Assembly (NCBI GenBank): GCA_023433835.1
Contig: JAEYTW010000086.1
Coordinates: 1-19,552, forward strand
DNA: 19,552 nt
Reading direction: 5' to 3'
Origin: Pseudomonadota bacterium
GTDB lineage: Bacteria > Pseudomonadota > Alphaproteobacteria > Ferrovibrionales > Ferrovibrionaceae
Below, piece after piece: positions 7,540 through 13,066 of the stretch (positions within the stretch are counted from its first letter, which is position 1; every line of letters begins with the position of its first letter). The notes below the pieces were generated by a model, which saw only the letters and a program-made list of their open reading frames with translations, searched no databases and was not told the origin of the DNA. Both the position numbers and the translations under genes were made by a program.

Positions 7540-7600
7540 CCGGAATCGCGGCACTGATTGCACGCAAATCCGGCAACCGGGCCTAACCCCTGGATTTTAC
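7540..7600. other. Spacer between the PAP2 gene and the small-RNA promoter
   Basis: Start of a 515-bp region (7540-8054) without a convincing protein gene. This portion shows no coding signal, no terminator for the PAP2 gene and only short GC-rich repeats (CCGG-containing). The rest of the region is described in the entries up to 8044. Confidence 0.5.
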
Positions 7601-7603
7601 TGG

Positions 7604-7644
7604 AAAAAAAAGGGAGTGACGGCTGTCACAAATTCGGCTAATTT
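7604..7644 (+). promoter_or_regulatory. Candidate promoter of the small RNA, with A-tract
   Basis: GTGACG (7616-7621) and TAATTT (7639-7644) are spaced by exactly 17 bp, with weak matches of four and three bases to the -35 and -10 consensus. A run of eight A (7604-7611) sits where an UP element would contact the alpha subunit. The implied transcription start is near 7651, just ahead of the first hairpin. A promoter here is supported mainly by its position relative to the structured RNA and terminator downstream. Confidence 0.45.
7615..7630. promoter_or_regulatory. CRP/FNR-superfamily-like dyad over the -35
   Basis: The sequence AGTGACGGCTGTCACA matches the CRP-type pattern TGTGA-N6-TCACA at nine of ten defined positions, and GTGAC/GTCAC is a perfect inverted repeat around four bases. 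It covers the proposed -35 of the small RNA, a position that would favour repression or class II activation. Which regulator binds is unknown. Confidence 0.45.
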
Positions 7645-7650
7645 CAGCCT

Positions 7651-7876
7651 GCACAAGGAGCATGGCTGGACCACTCCAACCATGCAGCCCGAGTCTGGGG
7701 AGGCAACTAAGCCAGTCACGCGGAGAAACAGCCGTCCGAACGCTGTTTTACGTGGTGAAAGTTCTTACTAGGCGGTGAGTTGGGCGAACTTTTTTTAACC
7801 GCCAGTAGGTAGAGGCAATAATGCTCCGCACATCGCGGAAGGCAAGGCCCGGAGACGGGCCTTGCTTTTTTCTTTT
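7651..7876 (+). ncRNA. Candidate structured small RNA of unknown family, about 220 nt
   Basis: Between a plausible promoter and a perfect terminator lies a series of hairpins that does not look coding. Hairpin 1 (7660-7685): GCATGG/CCATGC, one mismatch, then TGGA/TCCA around CCAC. A small GGC/GCC stem encloses AACTAA (7702-7713). Hairpin 3 (7716-7755): CACG/CGTG, then AAACAGC/GCTGTTT around a nine-base loop. Hairpin 4 (7766-7807): TACT/AGTA, GGCGGT/ACCGCC and AGTT/AACT with a run of seven T on one side. The terminator closes the transcript. A long-range pairing of GGAGCAT (7657-7663) with ATGCTCC (7821-7827) is an alternative to hairpin 1. I find no SRP-RNA signature, no tmRNA tag or CCA end and no clear 6S single-rod structure, so the family is unknown. 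It could also be a long leader, but no plus-strand gene follows. Confidence 0.6.
7842..7876 (+). terminator. Strong rho-independent terminator
   Basis: Perfect 10-bp stem GCAAGGCCCG/CGGGCCTTGC with a GAGA tetraloop, followed by six T, one C and four more T. The T-tract is only on the plus strand, so it ends rightward transcription, and it lies about 300 bp past the PAP2 stop, which argues for a separate transcript ahead of it. Confidence 0.92.
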
Positions 7877-7884
7877 CGGGGATG

Positions 7885-8012
7885 TTGCATCGCAGCAACA
7901 ACCTGTCCCGCATAGTGGGAAATTGCACGTCAGTTCGTGATCAAACGATCACCGACTCCGCACTAATCCTCAGTTTTTCGATAGTTGCGGCGGTATCCGA
8001 CAATCGCGTCGG
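7885..8012. repeat. Cluster of short inverted repeats in the convergent spacer
   Basis: Three short dyads sit in the gap between the small-RNA terminator and DUF1467: GTTGC/GCAAC around six bases near 7884-7899, GTGATC/GATCAC around AAAC (7937-7952) and CCGAC/GTCGG around six bases (7997-8012). None is followed by a T-tract on either strand. The second is a perfect 6+6 dyad that could be an operator. No gene is seen in this stretch. Confidence 0.4.
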
Positions 8013-8024
8013 GTTCGCGAATCG

Positions 8025-8044
8025 GCGCCGGTATTTTCCGGCGC
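8025..8044 (-). terminator. Hairpin just after DUF1467, possible transcript end
   Basis: GCGCCGG and CCGGCGC form a 7-bp GC stem with a six-base AT-rich loop, 10 bp past the DUF1467 stop on the minus strand. No T-tract follows in that direction, so it is not a classical rho-independent terminator; it may mark or protect the 3' end of the long nuo-to-DUF1467 transcript. Confidence 0.35.
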
Positions 8045-8054
8045 ATTTCGCGCG

Positions 8055-8321
8055 TCAGGTCGGATCCTTGTAGAGCCAGGCGCCCAATCCCAGCGCGTCG
8101 GTCTGGTAGATCCAGTAATAGACGCCCCATCCCAGCAGGGCGAGGCCAGAGGTCAGCGCCAGCTTGAACAGGATGCGGGGCCGCACCGGGGCCGAGGTCG
8201 CCTGCCCCGGCTCCAGCGCCTCGCCGGCCTCGGCGGCCGTGCGCACCCCGATCGGCAGCACCATGAACAGGAAAGCGAACCAGATCAGGATGTAGGCGAT
8301 CAGCCCGTTGTACCAGTTCAC
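8055..8321 (-). CDS. DUF1467 family two-helix membrane protein
   Basis: An 88-residue protein starting MNWYNGLIAYILIWFAFLF, the typical opening of the DUF1467 family in alphaproteobacteria. There are two membrane helices (about 6-26 and 52-74) joined by a short loop with acidic and basic residues. Function is unknown. The GTG at 8321, 8 bp after the epimerase stop, gives the family N-terminus. In many alphaproteobacteria this gene sits between the methylmalonyl-CoA epimerase gene and proS; here it ends the leftward run and proS lies about 2.9 kb further on. Confidence 0.88.
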   Translation of the reverse strand: MNWYNGLIAYILIWFAFLFMVLPIGVRTAAEAGEALEPGQATSAPVRPRILFKLALTSGLALLGWGVYYWIYQTDALGLGAWLYKDPT

Positions 8322-8329
8322 GGCGGCGA

Positions 8330-8734
8330 TCAGACCTGTTCGAGTTCGACCAGCGTCCCCAGGAAATCCTTCGGGTGCAGGAACAGCACCGGCTTCTTGT
8401 GGGCGCCGATCTTGGGCTCGCCGGAACCGAGCACCCGCATGCCCTGCGCCTTCAGCTTGTCGCGCGCCGCGTAGATATCCGCGACCTCGTAGCAGACATG
8501 GTGGATGCCGCCCGCCGGATTGCGATCGAGGAAGTTCTGGATCGTCGAATCCGCGCCCAGCGGATGCAGAAGCTCGATTTTCGTATTGTCGAGCTCGACG
8601 AACACCACGGTCACGCCGTGATCGGGCTCGTCCTGCGGGGCCGAGACCTTGGCGCCGAGCGTGTCGCGATAGGTCGCGGCGGCAGCGGCCAGATCGGGCA
8701 CGGCAATGGCGACATGGTTCAAGCGGCCGATCAT
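8330..8734 (-). CDS. mce: Methylmalonyl-CoA epimerase
   Basis: Interconverts the (R) and (S) forms of methylmalonyl-CoA on the route from propionyl-CoA to succinyl-CoA. The 134-residue protein is a vicinal oxygen chelate (VOC/glyoxalase-fold) enzyme with the family's HVAIAVPDL opening. Likely metal ligands are His7, Glu54 (in KIELLHP), His79 (in GIHHVCYEV) and Glu130 (in GTLVELEQ). The last residues (FLHPKDFLGTLVELEQ, 118-133) are highly typical of this epimerase rather than of glyoxalase I. The ATG overlaps the RNase J stop by four bases (ATGA) and has an AGGAG nine bases upstream, so it is translated together with RNase J. Confidence 0.93.
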   Translation of the reverse strand: MIGRLNHVAIAVPDLAAAAATYRDTLGAKVSAPQDEPDHGVTVVFVELDNTKIELLHPLGADSTIQNFLDRNPAGGIHHVCYEVADIYAARDKLKAQGMRVLGSGEPKIGAHKKPVLFLHPKDFLGTLVELEQV

Positions 8735-10440
8735 CGGGCGATCTCCTGGCTACGTTTGCTGGGAAGGTTGGCGGCGACCTCGGTATCGGTCAGCCGGACG
8801 ACATGGCATTCGACCACCGGCCGGCGGCCGAACATCGACTTGGCCAGACGGCGGATGGCGATGCGCGCGGCCTCGACGATCGCATCGTCTTCGCGCGCCT
8901 CGCGGGCCTTCAGCCCGTCGACGGCATCCTCGATGGCATCGAGCACGGCGTTGAAGACTTCGTCGCCATCGTCGTCGCCCAGGCCATGCAGCGCCAGTTG
9001 CGGATCGGCGATCAGCCGGCCGGCGGGATCGACGATCAGCGTGACGAAGGCGACGCCGTTATGCATCAGCCGCCGGCGGCCGGTCAGCACCGCGCCTTGC
9101 GGGCGGATCAGGGTCTGGCCGTCGACCGCCAGGCGGCCCGAGGGAACCTCGTCGATGATCCGCACCGGCCCGGGGCCGAGTTGCAGCATCTGGCCGTTGC
9201 GCAAGGTGGCGGTCTCGGCCACGCCGAGGCTTTTCGCGAGCTTGGCATGCTCGATCAGATGGCGCGGCTCGCCATGCACCGGCACGGCCAGCTTGGGCCG
9301 CACCCAGCCGTACATCCGCGCCAGTTCGTCGCGCGCCGGGTGGCCCGAGACATGGACGAAGGCATCCTTCTCGGTGATCACTTCGACCCCGGCGATGGCC
9401 AGCTGGTTGTGCAGCCGGCCAAGCTGGCGCTCGTTGCCCGGGATGATCTTCGACGAGAAGATCGCGGTGTCCTTCGGCCCCAGGCTGATGTGGGGATGGT
9501 TGCCCTCGGCGATCCGGCCCATCGCGCCGCGCGGCTCGCCCTGGCAGCCGGTGCACAGCAGCAGGACCTTGTCGTCCGGCAGGTAGCCCGCGTCCTTCTC
9601 GGTCAGGAAATCGGGCAGGTCCTTCAGGTAGCCCGAGGCACGCGCGGCCCCGGTGATGCGCCACAGCGAGCGGCCGACCAGCGCCACGCGGCGGTCATGG
9701 GCGGCGGCGGCCCGCGCGATGGTATCGAGCCGGGCGACGTTGGAGGCGAAGGTGGTGACCGCCACCTTGCCCTTGCGGCCGGCCAGCAGCGCTTCCAGGC
9801 TCGAGCGCACCGCGCCTTCCGAGCCGCTGTCGCCTTCCTTGAACACGTTGGTCGAATCGCAGACCAGCGCCATCACGCCGCGGTCGCCAAAGGCCTTGAT
9901 CTGGGCGGCATCCGATTCCGGCCCGACCACCGGATCGGGATCGAGCTTCCAGTCGCCGGAATGCATCACCAGCCCGGCCGGTGTCTCGATGGCCAGTGCC
10001 TGGCTTTCCGGAATCGAATGGGTGATGCCGATCGGCGTCACCTTGAACGGCGCCAGGTCGATCACGTCGCCGGGCTTGTAGATATGGATCGGCACCTTCT
10101 TCTCGAGGCCGGTTTCCTCGAGCTTGCGGCGCAGCACATGGGCGGCGAACGGCGTCGCCCAGACGGGGCATTCCAGTTCCTGCCACAGCCAGGGCACGGC
10201 GCCCAGATGATCCTCGTGGGCATGGGTGATGACGAGGCCGACCAGATCCTCGGCGCGCTCGGCGATGAAGGCGGGGTCGGGCACCAGCAGATCGATACCC
10301 GGCATGGTCTCGTCGGCGAAGGTGACGCCCAGGTCGACCATCAGCCATTTGCCGTCATAGCCGTAGAGCGAGAGATTCATGCCGATCTCGCCCGCGCCGC
10401 CCAGGGCAAGGAAGAGAAGCTGGTCGCGGGGATAGGTCAC
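8731..10440 (-). CDS. rnj: Ribonuclease J
   Basis: Metallo-beta-lactamase/beta-CASP ribonuclease acting in mRNA turnover and rRNA maturation as endonuclease and 5'-3' exonuclease. The zinc motif HAHEDH is at 73-78, with LGGAGEIGMN (13-22) near the start, HSGDWKLDPDP as a further metal-site motif around 170, a beta-CASP domain in the middle and a C-terminal domain. The GTG at 10440 gives MTYPRDQLLFLALGG and 569 residues, close to the usual 550-560; a TTG at 10548 would add 36 residues that do not resemble the family. A 108-bp gap separates it from the cupin gene, the largest between 8055 and the right edge, and contains TTGACG (10532-10527) and an isolated TATA (10488-10485), so a separate promoter is possible. 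The stop overlaps the mce start. Confidence 0.93.
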   Translation of the reverse strand: MTYPRDQLLFLALGGAGEIGMNLSLYGYDGKWLMVDLGVTFADETMPGIDLLVPDPAFIAERAEDLVGLVITHAHEDHLGAVPWLWQELECPVWATPFAAHVLRRKLEETGLEKKVPIHIYKPGDVIDLAPFKVTPIGITHSIPESQALAIETPAGLVMHSGDWKLDPDPVVGPESDAAQIKAFGDRGVMALVCDSTNVFKEGDSGSEGAVRSSLEALLAGRKGKVAVTTFASNVARLDTIARAAAAHDRRVALVGRSLWRITGAARASGYLKDLPDFLTEKDAGYLPDDKVLLLCTGCQGEPRGAMGRIAEGNHPHISLGPKDTAIFSSKIIPGNERQLGRLHNQLAIAGVEVITEKDAFVHVSGHPARDELARMYGWVRPKLAVPVHGEPRHLIEHAKLAKSLGVAETATLRNGQMLQLGPGPVRIIDEVPSGRLAVDGQTLIRPQGAVLTGRRRLMHNGVAFVTLIVDPAGRLIADPQLALHGLGDDDGDEVFNAVLDAIEDAVDGLKAREAREDDAIVEAARIAIRRLAKSMFGRRPVVECHVVRLTDTEVAANLPSKRSQEIAR

Positions 10441-10548
10441 GTCGGTCGGCTCACTCAGGCAGTCTGAAACGGGTTCGATGCCCCTATATGTCACCCTCGG
10501 CGCCCAAATCCAAGCTTCAGCGCGGGCGTCAACACCCTGATACCGCAA

Positions 10549-10953
10549 TCAGCCCGACGGATCGCCCAGCATCACGGCAATGGGTTCGTTGTCCGAGCGC
10601 ACCACGACGAATTCGAGCGGGGCATCGGCACCGCGGTTCAGCTCCTGGTGGGGCACGCCGGGGACGAAGTAGACGAAGTCGCCCGGACCGATTTCGGCGC
10701 CGAATTCCAGCCGGTCGCCCCAGCGCACCTCGCCCTGTCCGCGCACGACGTAAAGGGCGACTTCATGGCGGCCATGATGATGCCGCGTATTGCCGCCCCC
10801 CGGCGCCAATACCACGCGGCCGATCCAGGTGCGGCTGCCGCCGCTGCCGGCAAAATCGAACACCCCGTTCCGTCCCGGCCCGTCGGGCCCGCCCAGCGCA
10901 TCGGCGAGAACCCCCGCCTTCACTACCTGGACACCGCCCTGCCAGTCGGTCAT
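10549..10953 (-). CDS. Small cupin-domain protein
   Basis: A 134-residue single-domain cupin. Motif 1 is HHHGRHEVALYVVRGQG (58-74) with probable metal ligands His58, His60 and Glu64; motif 2 is GDFVYFVPGVPHQELN (91-106) with His102. All four ligands are present, so a bound metal is likely. Substrate is unknown; proteins of this type include sugar isomerases, dioxygenases and binding proteins, and nothing here separates them. The gene starts 1 bp after the stop of the phosphatase-like gene, so the two are probably made together. It lies between coaX and RNase J, which are usually closer in related genomes. Confidence 0.82.
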   Translation of the reverse strand: MTDWQGGVQVVKAGVLADALGGPDGPGRNGVFDFAGSGGSRTWIGRVVLAPGGGNTRHHHGRHEVALYVVRGQGEVRWGDRLEFGAEIGPGDFVYFVPGVPHQELNRGADAPLEFVVVRSDNEPIAVMLGDPSG

Positions 10954-10954
10954 C

Positions 10955-11506
10955 TCAGCGCCTCACTGTCGAGATCAGCCCGCGCCGCGGATTGAGCCGG
11001 TGATAGGCGTCGATGCGACGGGGATATCGCGCGCGATAGGCATCAAGCGGCGCAAGCAGCGCCCCGCCGCGGCCCAGGCGGTGGTCGGCAACCTCGACCA
11101 GCAGACGGTTGGGCCAGGGTTTCACGGTCATGGCCAGCAGCCGGGCGAAGGCGTCGGCCTCGCGCCCCTGCCCGGCCAGCAGGCTCAGCGCGACATAACC
11201 GGCGGCGGTCGAGCGGCTGGCACCGGCATGGCAGTGCACCAGCAGGCGGGCCGGATCGGCGCCGGCGCAAATCGCCTGCAGGCGGTCGACCACCGTCTCG
11301 CACAAGCCGATGAAGGCCGGGCGCTGGTCGGGGTTTTCCTGATCGAAGAAGGTGAAGACGTCATGGGCGATCGGCGCCTCGAACCGCGGGCGGGAGGCCG
11401 CGGCGAGATCCGGATCGATCAGCGAGACCACATGGCTGGGCCCCCAGTCCAGCGCCACCGCGGCGACCCGCGGCAGGCAGGAAATGCGGACCTCAGCCGT
11501 CCGCAT
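10955..11506 (-). CDS. Tyrosine/dual-specificity phosphatase-like protein
   Basis: A 183-residue cytoplasmic protein with the Cys-based phosphatase signature HCHAGASRST (91-100): nucleophile Cys92 and phosphate-binding Arg98, in the P-loop pattern HCXXGXXRS. Aspartates in the region 49-60 (HDVFTFFDQENPD) are candidates for the general acid. No signal peptide or membrane helix is visible. Whether it acts on phosphotyrosine, phosphoinositides or another phosphoester cannot be told. It begins 3 bp after coaX and ends 1 bp before the cupin gene, so it belongs to the same transcript as birA and coaX. The ATG at 11506 follows an AGGGGG ribosome site. Confidence 0.8.
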   Translation of the reverse strand: MRTAEVRISCLPRVAAVALDWGPSHVVSLIDPDLAAASRPRFEAPIAHDVFTFFDQENPDQRPAFIGLCETVVDRLQAICAGADPARLLVHCHAGASRSTAAGYVALSLLAGQGREADAFARLLAMTVKPWPNRLLVEVADHRLGRGGALLAPLDAYRARYPRRIDAYHRLNPRRGLISTVRR

Positions 11507-11509
11507 CGC

Positions 11510-12319
11510 CTACCCCCTGGTGTCGAGGGCGTGGGGTACCGGCGTCTTCGGCCCCCGGTTGCGCCGCCAGATCTCGAGGAGGCCGCGGCGCGTCAGATGT
11601 GGATCGACATGGTCGATGGCCTTGGTGCCCTCGGCGAACAACGGCGCCAGGCCGCCGGTCGCGGCCACCGTCATCTCCGAGCCGTATTCCTGCTTCAGCT
11701 TCAGGGTCAGGCCTTCGACGAGGCTCAAATACCCCCAGTAGACGCCGGCGCGCATCGCGGTCGGCGTGTCGGTGCCGATCACCGTGTCGGTCTTGGACAC
11801 CGTCACCCGCGGCAGCTTGGCGGCGGCGGCATGCAGGGCCTCGAGGTTGAGGTTGACGCCCGGGGCGATGATGCCGCCGAGATAATCGCCGTTGCGGTCG
11901 ACGACGTTGAAGGTGGTGGCCGTGCCGAAATCGATGACGATCAGCGGGCCGCCCCAGATCGAATAGGCGCCGATCGCATCGGCCAGCCGGTCGGCACCGA
12001 CGTCGGTCGGCTTGTTGTACTTCACGGTGATGCCGAGGTTGCAGTCCGCCTCGCCGACCACCAGCGGCTCGATCTCGAAATAGACCTCGACCAGCCGGCG
12101 CAGGTTGAACAGCGCGTCGGGCACCACCGTCGCGATGATGCAGTCCGTCACCTGCTTGCCCTGGATGCCCTTGAGCGACATCAACTGGGTCAGCCACACC
12201 GCGTATTCGTCGGCGGTGCGGCGCTTGTCGGTCGTGGTCCGCCATTCGGCGACCAGGGTATCGCCTTCGAACAGCACGAACTTGATGTTGGTGTTGCCGC
12301 AGTCGATGGCGAGCAGCAT
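11510..12319 (-). CDS. coaX: Type III pantothenate kinase
   Basis: Phosphorylates pantothenate in the first step of coenzyme A synthesis. The 269-residue protein belongs to the ASKHA fold with all type III motifs: DCGNTN (6-11) for phosphate binding, GADRLADAIGAY (108-119) containing the likely catalytic Asp110, and DFGTATTFNVV (130-140). Type III enzymes are not inhibited by CoA, in contrast to type I CoaA. The ATG at 12319 has GGAGG eight bases upstream and lies 3 bp after birA. The birA-coaX order behind nuoN is common in alphaproteobacteria. Confidence 0.96.
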   Translation of the reverse strand: MLLAIDCGNTNIKFVLFEGDTLVAEWRTTTDKRRTADEYAVWLTQLMSLKGIQGKQVTDCIIATVVPDALFNLRRLVEVYFEIEPLVVGEADCNLGITVKYNKPTDVGADRLADAIGAYSIWGGPLIVIDFGTATTFNVVDRNGDYLGGIIAPGVNLNLEALHAAAAKLPRVTVSKTDTVIGTDTPTAMRAGVYWGYLSLVEGLTLKLKQEYGSEMTVAATGGLAPLFAEGTKAIDHVDPHLTRRGLLEIWRRNRGPKTPVPHALDTRG

Positions 12320-12322
12320 CGG

Positions 12323-13066
12323 CTAGTCCTCCCTGAAGACGTCGCCCGCGGCGACCGGAACGGTAGCGCCGTCGTCGGTACGCAGGAGCAGCGTACCGCT
12401 TTCGTCCAGCGCGGCAAACACGCCGTGCATCTCGCGGTCCGGCAGGCGGACGCGGATGCGGCGACCGATGCCGTCGGCCCGTGCCATCCAGGCCGCGCGG
12501 ATCGGCGCGAAGCCCCCTTCGCGCCAGGCGTGGTACCAGCGGCCCAGGGCGTCGGCGTAAAGGCTGAGCACGGCACCGACGTCGCCGGTGGCGCCGTGCA
12601 CGGTCAGGGCCGTGGCGGGCTGGCCGGGATCGGCCGGCAATAGCCCGACATTCACGCCGGTGCCGATGATCACCCAGTCGACCAGCCCGTCGGGTTTCGA
12701 GCGGGATTCGAGCAGGATGCCGGCGATCTTCTCACCGCCCACCAGCACGTCGTTGGGCCATTTGCAGGTGACGACCGGCCCGCCCGGCGGCAGCGCGGCC
12801 GACACCGCATCGGATACGGCCAGCGCCGCGACGAACGAAAGCTGGGCCGCCTCGGCCGGCCGGACCGGCGGACGCAGCAAGGCGGAGGAATAGAGGTTGC
12901 CGACCGGGCTTTGCCAGATGCGGCCGCGACGGCCGCGACCAGCCGTCTGCTGGTCGGCCTGGACGACCAGGCCCTCGGCTTCACCGGCCTCGGCCCGCTC
13001 GCGGGCGAGGTCGTTGGTCGAGCCGAGCGCCTGGTGGCGCTCGACCCGAAACCGCAACGATGTCAC
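12323..13066 (-). CDS. birA: Biotin--[acetyl-CoA carboxylase] ligase, catalytic domain only
   Basis: Makes biotinyl-AMP and attaches biotin to carboxylase carrier proteins. The 247-residue protein contains GRGRRGR (43-49) for biotinyl-AMP binding, KWPNDVLV (102-109) and KIAGILLE (113-120), then a short C-terminal SH3-like domain. The N-terminal winged-helix domain that lets E. coli BirA repress the bio operon is absent, so it is an enzyme only. The GTG at 13066 shares four bases (GTGA) with the nuoN stop; the frame is open far upstream through nuoN, but that part has no similarity to the ligase. Its product would serve, for example, propionyl-CoA carboxylase, which feeds the epimerase encoded nearby; that link is inference. 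Confidence 0.94.
   Translation of the reverse strand: MTSLRFRVERHQALGSTNDLARERAEAGEAEGLVVQADQQTAGRGRRGRIWQSPVGNLYSSALLRPPVRPAEAAQLSFVAALAVSDAVSAALPPGGPVVTCKWPNDVLVGGEKIAGILLESRSKPDGLVDWVIIGTGVNVGLLPADPGQPATALTVHGATGDVGAVLSLYADALGRWYHAWREGGFAPIRAAWMARADGIGRRIRVRLPDREMHGVFAALDESGTLLLRTDDGATVPVAAGDVFRED

Noticed and set aside
7662..7778. A 38-codon plus-strand reading frame with AAGGAG just upstream
   Set aside because: The AAGGAG is only one base from the ATG, too close to act as a ribosome site, and the frame runs through the paired arms of hairpins 1 and 3. A structured RNA explains the region better.
7651..7876. Identification of the small RNA as 6S, SRP RNA or two-piece tmRNA
   Set aside because: There is no conserved SRP loop sequence, no tag-coding or TTCGA/CCA end, and the multi-hairpin layout is not the single long rod of 6S RNA. 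A 5'-3' closing pairing exists but is not enough to call 6S.
7716..7928. A 70-residue minus-strand frame across the small-RNA region
   Set aside because: It is antisense to the terminator stem and hairpins, has no recognisable family and lacks the GC-rich third-position pattern of real genes here.
7882..8073. A 63-residue plus-strand frame in the convergent spacer
   Set aside because: No ribosome site, no codon bias like the neighbours, and it runs into the 3' end of DUF1467 on the other strand.
8308..10467. A 719-residue open frame on the plus strand
   Set aside because: It lies opposite RNase J and the epimerase, both clear by motifs. Long antisense frames arise from the high GC content; the translation is His/Arg/Gln-rich without domains.
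10790..12643. A 617-residue open frame on the plus strand
   Set aside because: It is antisense to the cupin, phosphatase, coaX and birA genes; composition is that of a GC-rich shadow.
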